This document shows, in pieces, positions 16,190 through 26,700 of a stretch of 64,000 nucleotides of DNA (positions within the stretch are counted from its first letter, which is position 1; each line of letters begins with the position of its first letter). The stretch is from an uncultured Selenomonas sp. (lineage in GTDB: Bacteria; Bacillota; Negativicutes; Selenomonadales; Selenomonadaceae): the NCBI GenBank assembly GCA_900552565.1, contig USAK01000005.1:1-64000 (forward strand), read 5' to 3'. The notes beneath the pieces are model-generated. The model made no database searches, was not told where the DNA came from, and worked only from the letters and a program-made list of their open reading frames with translations. A program made the translations under genes and the position numbers.

Positions 16190-18820
16190 ATGGAAATGAC
16201 GCCAATGATGCAGCAGTATCTCGCGACGAAGGAACAGAATCCCGGAGCCATCCTGTTCTTCCGTCTCGGGGATTTTTATGAGATGTTCTTTGACGACGCG
16301 AAGCTTGTCTCAAAAGAACTTGGCTTGACGCTGACGAGCCGCAGCAAGGGGCAGGACGCGCCGATGTGCGGCGTGCCGTACCATGCGGCGGAGACGTATG
16401 TCAATAAACTCGTCAAGCGCGGCTATAAAGTGGCTATCGCCGAACAGATTGGCGACCCGAAAGCCAAAGGCCTGACAAAGCGCGAAGTCATCAAGGTCGT
16501 GACGCCGGGAACCATTCTCTCAGAGTCGGCCCTGCAGGCGACGCAGAATAACTACATTGCCCTGATTTATGAAAAAGGCGAAAAAATCGTCCTCGCCGGC
16601 GCGGATATCTCAACGGGCGAATGCTTTTACGGCATTTACGAGGGCGCCAACCGTCTGCAGATGCTTTTCGATGAGCTCTACCGTCTGATGATGCCGGAGC
16701 TCCTGATGGTCGGCAGACTGTCGTTTGATAAGGACCTGCGTGAATTTGCCGCGCTGCGCCTACCGCACTGCTCGTTTACGCCGATTGAGTCGGTCTCGGC
16801 GCACGTCGAGGACCGCATTGTCGAGCATTTTGACGCAGCGACGCGCCCTGCCGATGAAGAGGCTAAAGAGGCCGTGGCGACGCTGCTCGATTATCTGCAC
16901 GAGACGGTCCGTACGGACCTCACGCAGCTCAACCAGCTGACGTATCTCGATGCTTCGGAAAATCTTGTCATCGATACGTACACGCTGCGCAATCTTGAGA
17001 TTACGCGCAACCTGCGTGACGGCGGCAAGAAGAATACGCTCTTGGATGTCCTTGACTTTACGGAAACGGCCATGGGCAGCCGTCTCTTGAAGAAATGGCT
17101 CGAGTATCCGCTCTTGAGCATCGCAGAAATCACGCGCCGCCTGGACGCCGTGGAAGAATTCACGAAGGATTTTTCCCTGCGCGGCAATGTGCGTGAGGGC
17201 TGCCGCGAGATTCATGACTTTGAACGCCTGCTGACGCGCATCGAGGTCGGCACGGCCAATGCGCGCGACCTCATCGCGCTGAAGATTTCCCTGCGCTGTC
17301 TGCCGGGCATCCGCACGGGCCTGCAGAATGTAAAGTCGGCCATGCTCCGGCAGGCTGAAGGGAAGATTGAGACGTTTGACGAACTTGTCGACCTTCTGGA
17401 CCGTTCCATCGTGGAGGACCCGGGCATCAGCCTGCGCGAGGGCGGCATCATCAAGTCGGGATACAACAAAGAACTCGATGAATACCGCCGTATCTCCCAT
17501 GACAGCAAGGCCATGCTGCAGGAAATCGAGGAACGCGAGAAAAAAGAGACGGGCATTAAGGCGCTGAAAATTGGCTACAATAAAGTCTTTGGCTATTATA
17601 TCGAAGTGCGCCACAGCGGCACGGACCTCGTGCCGGACCGCTACATCCGCAAACAGACATTGGCCAACGCCGAGCGCTATATCACAGAAGAACTCAAGGA
17701 ATTCGAGACGAAAATCCTCGGTGCACAGGAAAAAATCGTCAACATCGAGTACAATCTCTTCACGGAAGTGCGCGAGACCATCAAGGCACATCTGACGGAA
17801 ATCCAGCAGACGGCACATGAAATTGCCCTCGTTGATGTGCTCGCGAGCCTCGCCGAGGCGGCCAGCACGTATAATTACGTTCGTCCCCGGATGCGCACGG
17901 ACGGGGTCATCGACATCAAGGACGGACGCCATCCTCTCGTCGAACGCATCCTGACGCGCGACCTCTTTGTGCCGAATGATGCCCATCTCGACCATAACGG
18001 CTGCGAAATCATGCTGATTACGGGGCCGAATATGGCGGGCAAGTCGACGTACATGCGGCAGGTCGCACTTTTGACGCTCATGGCACAGATTGGCAGCTTC
18101 ATCCCTGCACGCGAGGCCTCGATTTCACCGGTCGACCGCATCTTCACGCGCATCGGTGCCAGCGACGACCTCGTCAGCGGACAGAGCACGTTTATGGTCG
18201 AGATGAACGAAGTCGCACAGATTTTAAAGTACGCGACGAAGAACAGCCTCGTCATTCTTGACGAGATTGGCCGCGGCACGAGTACCTTTGACGGCATGAG
18301 CATTGCCAAAGCCGTCATTGAGTACATCGAGAAGAAAGTCCATGCCAAGACGCTGTTTGCTACGCACTACCATGAACTCACGGACCTTGAAGACGACAAA
18401 ATCAAGAATTTCTGCGTGGCTGTCAAGGAACGCGGCAATCAGGTGGCTTTTTTAAGGCGTATTGTGCGCGGTGCCGCGGATAAATCGTATGGCATCCACG
18501 TCGCACGGCTCGCAGGCCTGCCCAAATCGGTTACGAGCCGCGCCGAAGAAATCCTTGCCGAATTGGAAGCAGAGGCACCAAATGCCGCAAGTGCTGGTTC
18601 AAGCGAGAAAAAAGAACCGGCTGCAGCTCCTGTGAAACAGGATGTGGCGAAGGAAAGCAAAACGCCGCAGCCCACAGAACAGGGCATGGGCTCGCTGTTT
18701 GCTTCGAGCCTCAGCGATGCGCTGCTCTCGCTCGATGTCATGACGATGACGCCGCTTGAGGCGATGAATGAACTCTATAAACTGCAGGCACAGGCCAAGA
18801 GGGAGGCGGGCAGAGCATGA
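16190..18820 (+). CDS. mutS: DNA mismatch repair protein MutS
   Basis: MutS recognises mismatches and insertion loops. The 876-residue protein carries the mismatch-probing motif GDFYEMFFDDA near residue 32, connector and lever domains, and the ATPase with Walker A GPNMAGKSTYMRQ near residue 612, DEIGRGTSTFDG (Walker B) and ATHYHEL. A low-complexity alanine/lysine linker (about residues 795-830) precedes the C-terminal helices. ATG 16190 lies nine bases after AGGAGGTG; an in-frame ATG at 16082 lies inside the miaB terminator and is rejected. The gene overlaps mutL by ATGA, giving a coupled mutSL operon. Confidence 0.97.
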   Translation: MEMTPMMQQYLATKEQNPGAILFFRLGDFYEMFFDDAKLVSKELGLTLTSRSKGQDAPMCGVPYHAAETYVNKLVKRGYKVAIAEQIGDPKAKGLTKREVIKVVTPGTILSESALQATQNNYIALIYEKGEKIVLAGADISTGECFYGIYEGANRLQMLFDELYRLMMPELLMVGRLSFDKDLREFAALRLPHCSFTPIESVSAHVEDRIVEHFDAATRPADEEAKEAVATLLDYLHETVRTDLTQLNQLTYLDASENLVIDTYTLRNLEITRNLRDGGKKNTLLDVLDFTETAMGSRLLKKWLEYPLLSIAEITRRLDAVEEFTKDFSLRGNVREGCREIHDFERLLTRIEVGTANARDLIALKISLRCLPGIRTGLQNVKSAMLRQAEGKIETFDELVDLLDRSIVEDPGISLREGGIIKSGYNKELDEYRRISHDSKAMLQEIEEREKKETGIKALKIGYNKVFGYYIEVRHSGTDLVPDRYIRKQTLANAERYITEELKEFETKILGAQEKIVNIEYNLFTEVRETIKAHLTEIQQTAHEIALVDVLASLAEAASTYNYVRPRMRTDGVIDIKDGRHPLVERILTRDLFVPNDAHLDHNGCEIMLITGPNMAGKSTYMRQVALLTLMAQIGSFIPAREASISPVDRIFTRIGASDDLVSGQSTFMVEMNEVAQILKYATKNSLVILDEIGRGTSTFDGMSIAKAVIEYIEKKVHAKTLFATHYHELTDLEDDKIKNFCVAVKERGNQVAFLRRIVRGAADKSYGIHVARLAGLPKSVTSRAEEILAELEAEAPNAASAGSSEKKEPAAAPVKQDVAKESKTPQPTEQGMGSLFASSLSDALLSLDVMTMTPLEAMNELYKLQAQAKREAGRA

Positions 18821-20772
18821 GCATGATTCATGTACTCGATGACAGTACCATCAATAAAATTGCCGCGGGCGAAGTCGTCGAACGTCCGGCTTCGGTCATC
18901 AAAGAACTCGTCGAAAATGCGATGGATGCCGGTGCGACGCGCATCGAGGTCGAGATTATGGCGGGCGGCACGAGTTTTATGCGCGTGACCGACAACGGCA
19001 GGGGTATGAGTGCAGAGGACGCGCGCCTCGCCATCCTGCGCCATGCGACGAGCAAGATTTGCGAAGTCGGCGACCTCAACACCATAGGCACCTTAGGCTT
19101 TCGCGGGGAGGCCCTGCCGACGATTGCGTCGGTCTCGCGCTTTACCCTGCTGACGCGCCGCGCAGGCGATGACCTCGGCACGCGCGTGAGCATCACGGGC
19201 GGCAAAGAGCCTGACTTTATCGAGGCCGGCTGCAGCATCGGCACGACGGTCAAGGTCGAGGATTTGTTCTTCAACACGCCGGCGCGCAAGAAATTCCTCA
19301 AGACGAATCACACGGAAGGCTCGAAAATCAACGACTTTATCGTCAAGCTCGCACTTTCGCGGCCCGATATCGAATTTCACTTCATCAACAACAACAAGAT
19401 GTCGGTCGTAACGCCGGGCAACGGCAATCTCTACGACACGATTCAGGCGATTTACGGGGGTAAGACGGCGGATTCTCTGCTGGGGCTCTCGCTTGACGAT
19501 GAAGACGTGAAGATTTCCGGCTATATCACGAAGCCCTCGATGCTCAAGAGCAGCCGTGCCTGGCAGACGTACATCGTCAATTCGCGCATCATCCAGAACC
19601 GCGCGATTGCCAAGGCTATCGACAATGCCTATAAATCTTTGATTCCGAAGAGCGGTTTCCCGCTGACGGTCATCAACATCGAAGTGCCGCAGCGTTCAAT
19701 CGATGTCAATGTGCATCCGCAGAAGAGTGAACTCAAATTCGAGGATGAAAGCCGCATCTTCAAGGCCGTCTACAAGGCTGTGCTCGATGCCATCCGTCCG
19801 GCGGGGCGGGGCCTCGGCGAAGTCGCTGCCGTCGTCGAGAAGCCGGAACATCATGTTGAGGCCGTCTCGATGGAACCGATGCGGTTCGTACCGGCGACCG
19901 AACCCCTCGATACGCCCGTGATTCCCGCTTGGCCGTCCTCGGGACAGCAAGCGAAACGGACGCAGCCGCAGACCATCTATGAAGCCGTGCATCAGAGCAC
20001 GCCGGCACAGATGGCTGACTTCACTGCGGCACAGGCAGAGCTGCGCGCCGAGCGGCAGGCTGAAAAGCCAGCCGGCACGGCCGTGGCAGAAAAGGCACAG
20101 GGCGTTTTCACTGCGCTGGCAGCGACAAGACCCGCAGAAGAAACAAAATCAGGTGAAGACTCGTGCGCAGAGGATGAGGCCCTCTCTTATGAAGGGAATG
20201 TTGTGCCGATTGGTCAGGTCGACCTCACGTACATCATCGCGCAGGATGCCAAGGGACTTTACATCGTCGACCAGCATGCCGCCCATGAACGCATCCTGTT
20301 TGACAAATTCTCGGCCATGGCCGGCGATATCCCGTCGCAGCAGCTTTTGGTGCATCAGATTTTGAGTTTTGATGCCAAGGAAGCCGAGCTCGTGGAGAAG
20401 AACAAAGACCTATTTGCTTCACTGGGCTTCCAGATGGAAATGAGCGGCGAGCGCGAATTCCGCCTCATGGAAGTGCCGGCCGATGTGCCGGTCAGCGAGG
20501 CCGAGGACATTATCCGCGAGATTTTGACGAATCTCATGGAGATGCACGAGACGACGGCCAAGGAAATCCGTCAGGCCTGCCTCGCGACGACAGCCTGCCG
20601 CGCGGCCATCAAGGCCGGTGAGGAGCTGAGCTTCCGTCAGATGCAGATTATTCTCGATGAACTGGCACATACGGCCTTCCCTTATACCTGCCCGCACGGC
20701 CGTCCGACCATCCTCAAATTCAGCAGTGAAGAACTCGCGAAGATGTTCAAGCGCACGGGCTTTGGCTTTTGA
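18817..20772 (+). CDS. mutL: DNA mismatch repair protein MutL
   Basis: MutL links mismatch recognition to strand removal. The 651-residue protein has the GHKL ATPase motifs (NKIAAGEVVERPASVIKELV, VTDNGRGM, GFRGEALPTIASVS). A long proline/alanine/glutamate linker spans about residues 330-455. The C-terminal domain carries endonuclease motifs DQHAAHERILFDKF, ACRAAIKAG and CPHGRP, so it should be a nicking-type MutL as in organisms without MutH. In DQHA(x2)E(x4)E the final glutamate is aspartate here, a mild change. It overlaps mutS by four bases. The methyltransferase follows after 33 bases. Confidence 0.96.
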   Translation: MSMIHVLDDSTINKIAAGEVVERPASVIKELVENAMDAGATRIEVEIMAGGTSFMRVTDNGRGMSAEDARLAILRHATSKICEVGDLNTIGTLGFRGEALPTIASVSRFTLLTRRAGDDLGTRVSITGGKEPDFIEAGCSIGTTVKVEDLFFNTPARKKFLKTNHTEGSKINDFIVKLALSRPDIEFHFINNNKMSVVTPGNGNLYDTIQAIYGGKTADSLLGLSLDDEDVKISGYITKPSMLKSSRAWQTYIVNSRIIQNRAIAKAIDNAYKSLIPKSGFPLTVINIEVPQRSIDVNVHPQKSELKFEDESRIFKAVYKAVLDAIRPAGRGLGEVAAVVEKPEHHVEAVSMEPMRFVPATEPLDTPVIPAWPSSGQQAKRTQPQTIYEAVHQSTPAQMADFTAAQAELRAERQAEKPAGTAVAEKAQGVFTALAATRPAEETKSGEDSCAEDEALSYEGNVVPIGQVDLTYIIAQDAKGLYIVDQHAAHERILFDKFSAMAGDIPSQQLLVHQILSFDAKEAELVEKNKDLFASLGFQMEMSGEREFRLMEVPADVPVSEAEDIIREILTNLMEMHETTAKEIRQACLATTACRAAIKAGEELSFRQMQIILDELAHTAFPYTCPHGRPTILKFSSEELAKMFKRTGFGF

Positions 20773-20805
20773 GTGTTTACTTATATAGAAGGAAGTGAGA
20801 ACTGT

Positions 20806-21600
20806 ATGATTCAGGCGATTGCCACGACGGGGCGGAAATGCGCGGAGGATGCTGTGCAGCTGGCTAAATGGGCCGCAGAGCATGCGGGCATTCCGTATGT
20901 GCCGCGCGATAATCTTTCAGGCAGGGCGCTGCGCGAGCGCTGCGGCGTAGACTTTATTCTGATTGCCAAACAAGGGCTGCTGACGCTTTCCACACCGGAT
21001 GGCGACTTGTTCTTTCATCCGAATATGGCGCACCTCCGGCTCAAGAACCTGCGCTTTGGCAGTGCCGGTCAGGGCGACCGCATGGTCGAAGCCATGGGAC
21101 TTACACGCGGCATGAGTGTGCTCGACTGCACGCTGGGATTTGGCGCCGATGCTATCGTGGCGAGTTTTGCCGTGGGACCGGAAGGCTCAGTTACAGGCAT
21201 TGAGTCTGAACCTTTGATTGAAACGGTGGTAGGCTATGGCCTCGCTCATTTCAAGGCGGAGAACTGGCCAATCCAGGAGGCCATGCGCGGCGTCCGTACG
21301 GTGTGCGCCGATGCCTTTTCGTATCTGCAGCAGCAGCCGTCGGACTCTGTCGATGTCGTTTATTTCGACCCGATGTTCCGCCATCCGCTTCTTGAGAGCA
21401 GGAGCCTTTCGCCGCTGCGCACCGTGGCCAATCATGCGCCGGTTTCCCCTGAAATGATTGAGGAGGCCTGTCGTGTGGCACGCCGCCGCGTCGTCTTCAA
21501 GGAAAATGCGCGTAGCCTTGAGTTTGCGCGTCTGGGCTTTACGAATATCATGGGTGGCAAATACAGCAAAGTGCATTACGGTGTACGGATTCTCGGTTGA
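20806..21600 (+). CDS. Class I SAM-dependent methyltransferase, RsmJ-like
   Basis: The 264-residue protein has a Rossmann methyltransferase core: SVLDCTLGFGADAIVASFAV (motif I) near residue 105 and VVYFDPMFRHPLL (motif IV) near residue 180. The DPMF form of motif IV and the following RRVVFKEN resemble RsmJ, which methylates 16S rRNA G1516, but the first 90 residues differ, so the substrate is uncertain. ATG 20806 follows GGAAGTGAG; an earlier in-frame start at 20773 lies against the mutL stop and lacks a site. It appears to be the last gene of the mutS-mutL transcript and ends at a terminator. Confidence 0.75.
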   Translation: MIQAIATTGRKCAEDAVQLAKWAAEHAGIPYVPRDNLSGRALRERCGVDFILIAKQGLLTLSTPDGDLFFHPNMAHLRLKNLRFGSAGQGDRMVEAMGLTRGMSVLDCTLGFGADAIVASFAVGPEGSVTGIESEPLIETVVGYGLAHFKAENWPIQEAMRGVRTVCADAFSYLQQQPSDSVDVVYFDPMFRHPLLESRSLSPLRTVANHAPVSPEMIEEACRVARRRVVFKENARSLEFARLGFTNIMGGKYSKVHYGVRILG

Positions 21601-21639
21601 GTCTGTCCTCTGTCAATAGAATAGGATTTGATTTTTTCA

Positions 21640-21668
21640 GGCACTTCCCGCAGGGAAGTGTCTTTTTA
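21640..21668 (+). terminator. Terminator after the mutSL-methyltransferase operon
   Basis: CACTTCCC (21642-21649) pairs with GGGAAGTG (21653-21660), followed by TCTTTTT. Confidence 0.8.
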
Positions 21669-21670
21669 CA

Positions 21671-21699
21671 TTGATTTATGGCGCCCGTGATGATAAAAT
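21671..21699 (+). promoter_or_regulatory. Likely promoter for the RNase J gene
   Basis: TTGATT (21671-21676) and TAAAAT (21694-21699) are 17 bases apart, directly after the preceding terminator. It would give a leader of about 290 bases. Confidence 0.45.
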
Positions 21700-21705
21700 A
21701 AAAAA

Positions 21706-21998
21706 GAATGATTTGATCGGATAAAAACTTCATATACCATTTCTGCCATTTCGGTCCTTACGGTACCGGCGGTGACATCATGACATAGACATCATGCTTA
21801 GAGGCAGTCCGGATTTTGTCATGCTTTATGGGAACGGTCTATTCGTGCGGCAGCGCAGCAGAAGTGAAACGACAGGAATGAAACGAAGGGGAATTTCTAT
21901 CCAGCAACCATAACATACGTATATCAAAAGAAGATGTATCATAAATTTAAGTTCGAATCCGAAAAACGATTCAGCAATTATTTTGGAGGTGTACTTTT
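21706..21998 (+). other. Long untranslated leader of the RNase J gene
   Basis: About 290 bases hold no convincing reading frame. The segment contains a direct repeat of GACATCATG (beginning about 21773 and 21787), a GGTCCTTACGGTACCGG stretch that can fold locally, and a strong GGAGGTG site at 21985-21991 for the TTG start. Long leaders can carry autoregulatory structures; I recognise no known riboswitch. Confidence 0.4.
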
Positions 21999-23663
21999 TT
22001 GGCTAAATCAGCGCAAAAGTTACAGATCATCCCTCTCGGTGGTTTAGGGGAGATCGGCAAGAATATGACGGTAATCCGTGTGGATGATGAAATTCTCGTC
22101 ATCGATGCGGGCCTGATGTTTCCGGATGAGGATATGCTCGGCATCGACCTCGTCATTCCGGACATCAGCTATTTGATTGAAAACAAGGATAAAATCAAGG
22201 CCATTGTGCTCACGCACGGCCATGAGGACCATATCGGTGCCCTGCCGTATGTGCTCAAGAAAATCAATGTGCCGGTTTACGGCACGCGCCTGACGCTCGG
22301 CATCCTTGAGGGACGTCTCAAGGAGAACGGCGTCGACTCGAGCAACCTGCATTCAGTGATGCAGGGCGATATCATCAACATCGGCTGCTTCAGCGTCGGC
22401 TTCATCCGCGTCAATCACTCGATTCCGGATGCTGTGGGCCTTTCCATCAAGACGCCGGTCGGCATGATTGTGCACACGGGTGACTTCAAGCTCGACTACA
22501 CGCCAATTGACGGCAAGATGACGGACTTCCGCCGCTTCTCGGACCTCGGCAACCGCGGTGTCCTCGTGCTCATGGCCGATTCGACGAATTCGGAGCGCGA
22601 AGGCCATACGCCGTCGGAGCGCACGGTCGGTGCAGCTTTTGACAAGGCGTTCCACAACGCGCGCGGCCGCATTATTGTCGCGACGTTCTCTTCGAACGTT
22701 CACCGCATCCAGCAGGTCATCGACACGGCCGTGCGCTATAAGCGTCATGTCGCCGTTCTTGGCCGCAGCATGGTCAATGTCGTCAATATCTCGCTCGAGC
22801 TCGGCTATATCACGGCGCCTGAAGGCACGCTCGTTGACATCGACGAGATTCATAACTACCGCATGGAGCAGATGGTCATCATCACGACGGGCAGTCAGGG
22901 CGAGCCGATGTCCGCACTGACGCGCATGTCCATGTCCGACCACCGCAAGGTCGGCATCGTGCCTGGTGATACGGTCATCATCTCGGCTACGCCGATTCCG
23001 GGCAACGAAAAGCTCGTCTCGAAGACCATCGACAACCTCATGAAGCTTGGTGCCAACGTCATTTACGGCCGCAATCAGGGCATCCACGTTTCGGGCCATG
23101 CGAGCCGCGAAGAACTCAAGCTCATGCACAACCTCGTGCGTCCGAAGTTCTTCATCCCGGTCCATGGCGAGTATCATCATCTCGTGCAGCATGCACGTCT
23201 GGCCCGCGAGCTCGGCATGCCGAAGGAGAATATCTTTATCAGCGAGAACGGCCAGATTCTTGAGTTCACGCGTGATAAAGGCCAGGTGGCCGGCAAAGTC
23301 ACGGCCGGCATGGTCATGGTCGACGGCCTCGGTGTCGGCGATGTCGGCAACATCGTGCTGCGCGACCGCCGTCAGCTCTCGCAGGACGGCATTCTGATTG
23401 TCGTCGTGACGATGAACAAGCAGACGCACCGCGTTGTCGCCGGTCCGGATATCGTCTCGCGCGGTTTTGTTTATGTGCGCGAATCGGAAGCGCTCATGGA
23501 TGAAGCAACAGCCCGCGTCAGACAGGCACTTGAGCGCTGCGAAGACGAGAAAGTCAAGGAATGGGCTGCCATCAAGTCGAATGTACGCGATGCACTTGGC
23601 CGTTATCTGTTCGAGAAAACGCGCCGCCGTCCAATGATTCTGCCCATCATCATGGAAATCTGA
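21999..23663 (+). CDS. rnj: Ribonuclease J
   Basis: RNase J is a metallo-beta-lactamase/beta-CASP nuclease with 5' exonuclease and endonuclease activity in mRNA turnover and rRNA maturation. The 554-residue protein starts AKSAQKLQIIPLGGLGEIGK, has the zinc motif LTHGHEDHIGALPYVL near residue 72, GDFKLDYTP for the next ligand, and beta-CASP motifs ADSTNSE, ATFSSNVHRI and HVSGHASREELK with PVHGEYHHL. The start is TTG 21999, eight bases after GGAGGTG. It stands alone between terminators. Whether it is RNase J1 or J2 cannot be told from a single copy. Confidence 0.95.
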   Translation: MAKSAQKLQIIPLGGLGEIGKNMTVIRVDDEILVIDAGLMFPDEDMLGIDLVIPDISYLIENKDKIKAIVLTHGHEDHIGALPYVLKKINVPVYGTRLTLGILEGRLKENGVDSSNLHSVMQGDIINIGCFSVGFIRVNHSIPDAVGLSIKTPVGMIVHTGDFKLDYTPIDGKMTDFRRFSDLGNRGVLVLMADSTNSEREGHTPSERTVGAAFDKAFHNARGRIIVATFSSNVHRIQQVIDTAVRYKRHVAVLGRSMVNVVNISLELGYITAPEGTLVDIDEIHNYRMEQMVIITTGSQGEPMSALTRMSMSDHRKVGIVPGDTVIISATPIPGNEKLVSKTIDNLMKLGANVIYGRNQGIHVSGHASREELKLMHNLVRPKFFIPVHGEYHHLVQHARLARELGMPKENIFISENGQILEFTRDKGQVAGKVTAGMVMVDGLGVGDVGNIVLRDRRQLSQDGILIVVVTMNKQTHRVVAGPDIVSRGFVYVRESEALMDEATARVRQALERCEDEKVKEWAAIKSNVRDALGRYLFEKTRRRPMILPIIMEI

Positions 23664-23679
23664 TTTTTACAGGCTATGA

Positions 23680-23706
23680 GCCGGAGACCATGTCTCCGGC
23701 TTTTCT
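23680..23706 (+). terminator. Terminator after rnj
   Basis: GCCGGAGA (23680-23687) pairs with TCTCCGGC (23693-23700), followed by TTTTCT. Confidence 0.85.
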
Positions 23707-23755
23707 ACTAATATTGTATAATCCCCCTGCTTATTTTTTCGGGAAGGAGCGGCTT

Positions 23756-26700
23756 ATGCCATTTACCCATCTTCATGTCCATACAGAATTTTCTCTGCTT
23801 GACGGCGCGAGCCGCATCAAGGAACTCATCAAGACGACAAAAGAGCTTGGCATGGACAGCATTGCCATCACTGACCACGGTGCGATGTATGGCGTCATCG
23901 ATTTTTATAAAGAAGCAAAGAAACAGGGCGTCAAGCCCATCATCGGCTGCGAGGTCTACGTCGCACCGGGCGCGCGTCAGGAACACCGCGAAATCAATGG
24001 CGTGCGCTATTATCATTTGATTCTGCTCGCTGAGAATCAGACGGGCTACCGCAACCTCGTCAAGCTTGTCTCTTTGGCAAATATCGAGGGCATGTACTAT
24101 AAACCGCGTGTCGATAAAGAGCTTCTGCGCAAGTATCATGAAGGCATCATCTGCCTGTCGGCCTGCATTGCCGGTGAAATCCCGCGCGCGCTGCTGCAGG
24201 ATAACAAGGAACGCGCGGATGCGCTGGTGCGTGAATACCTCGATATCTTTGGCCGCGATAATTTCTTCCTTGAAATCCAGAACCATGGCCTGCCGGAAGA
24301 ACGCAAGGCCAATGTCGGCCTCGTAGAGCTGGCGAAGAAATACGATGTCGGCCTGGTCGCGACCAACGACCTTCATTACGTGCACCGCGAGGACAGCGAA
24401 TTCCACGATATCCTGCTGTGCATCCAGATGAATAAGACATTTGATGACCCTGACCGCATGCGTTTCCCAAGTGATGACTACTATCTGAAATCCCCAGAGG
24501 AAATGGCCGCACTTTTTCCCGACTATCCTGAGGCTGTCGCGAACACGGAAAAGATAGCGGCGCGCTGTCAGGTCGACTTTGAATTCGGCCATCTGCAGCT
24601 GCCGTATTACCCGATTCCTGCACCTTATAAAGATGATGAAGCCTATCTGCGCCATCTCTGCGAGGAAAATCTGCTGCGGCGGTATCCTGAGGTCACGGAC
24701 AAGGTACGCGAACGCCTCGAATACGAGCTGGGCATCATTCACCGCATGGGTTATGACAGTTATTTTCTGATTGTCTGGGATTTCATCAATTATTCGCGCG
24801 AGCACGGCATTGGCGTCGGACCGGGGCGCGGCTCGGCGGCAGGCAGTATTGTCGCGTATCTCCTCGGCATCACGAACCTCGACCCCTTGAAGTACGATTT
24901 GCTCTTTGAGCGTTTCCTCAATCCGGAACGCGTGACGATGCCGGATATCGATGTCGATTTTGACTATATCCAGCGCGGCAAAGTCATCGACTACGTCAAG
25001 GAACGCTATGGCTACGACCATGTCGCCCAGATTGTCACGTTCGGCACGATGGCCGCGAAGGGCGCTATCCGCGATGTCGGCCGCGTGCTCAATCTGCCGT
25101 ATGCGGAAGTCTCGGAAATTGCCAAGCTCGTGCCGAATGAACTTAAAATCACACTTGACAAGGCCATGCAGGAGTCGGCGGATTTCCGCAAAGCCTATGA
25201 GAGCAATCCTGATGTCAAGCGCCTTATCGACCTGGCACGCAAGATTGAGGGCCTGCCACGCCATTCGTCGACACACGCCGCCGGCGTCGTGATTGCCCGC
25301 CATCCGCTGACGGACTATGTGCCCGTGTCCATTTCCGAAGGCACGCTCGTCACGGAATACGACAAGGACCATGTCGAGGAGCTAGGTCTCTTGAAGATGG
25401 ACTTTCTCGGCCTGCGCACGCTGACGGTCATCAGTGACGCGCTCAAGAATATCGAGAAGAGCCGCCATGAAAAAATTGATATCGACAAGATTCCGCTGAC
25501 GGATGCAATGACGTCGAAAATGCTCTGCGAGGGCAAGACGGGCGCCGTTTTCCAGATGGAGTCAGCCGGCATGACTCAGCTCGTGCGCGACCTCGCACCG
25601 GAGAATTTTGCCGACCTGATTCCGCTCGTGGCCCTTTACCGTCCGGGACCGCTCGGCAGCGGCATGGTCGAGGACTTTATCGCCGGCCGCCATGGTGAGA
25701 AGGAAGTTACCTACATGCATCCGCTTTTGGAGCCCATCCTGAAAGAAACGTTCGGCGTTGTGCTCTATCAGGAACAGGTCATGCAGATTGTGCAGGTGCT
25801 CGCCGGCTTCACGCTCGGGCAGGCCGACCTTCTGCGCCGTGCCATGGGTAAGAAAAAGCATGAAATCCTGATGGCGCAGAAAGAAAACTTCCTCAACGGC
25901 TGCGAAAAGAATCATATTGAAGCGGGCCTTGCCAATACGATTTTTGACCTCTTGACGCATTTTGCCGATTACGGCTTCAATAAGTCGCACAGCGCGGCCT
26001 ATGCCCTTGTCGCATGGCAGACGGCCTATCTTAAGGCACATTATCCGGCAGAATTCATGGCCGCGATGCTCACGAGCATCATGGATACCCCGAGGGTCTC
26101 GACGTATATCGAGCTCTGCCGCCGCATGGGGATAAAAATCCTGCCACCGGACATCAATGCCAGCTCGGCGTATTTCAGCGTTGACGGCCAGGCCATCCGC
26201 TTTGGCCTGGCGGCTGTGAAGAATGTCGGCGAGGCTGCCATTGAAAAAGTCACGAACATCCGCCGGGAGGGCGGCCCGTTTACCTCGCTGTCTGATTTCT
26301 GCCGCCGCGTGGATATGCGCGTCGTCAATCGCCGCGTCGTGGAAAGTCTCATCAAATGCGGCGCTTTTGATTCGCTCGGGGCAAAGCGCAGTCAGCTTCT
26401 GTCGATTTTGCCGCAGACGCTTACCGAAGCGGCTCAGCAGCAGAAAGATGCCATGAGCGGTCAGATGGGCTTATTCTCGGAAGAGACCATCGAGGAGACC
26501 GGCATGCTGCGGCTGCCGGATATCCCCGAGGCGCCGAAGGCAGAGATGCTGAGCTGGGAAAAAGAGGCCACGGGCTTTTACATTACGGGACATCCGCTCG
26601 ACCAGTACACGGAGCAGCTTGAGAATCTGCCGCGCATCGGCAGCCTGCAGCCCGATGCTGTGCACGACAAGCAGGTCGTGCGCATCGGCGGCATGCTGAC

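Noticed and set aside
13089..16313. A 1074-codon open frame on the minus strand, opposite pepD and miaB
   Set aside because: It runs antisense through two well-conserved genes and their terminators, and its translation has no family features. It is a shadow created by the codon bias of the plus-strand genes.
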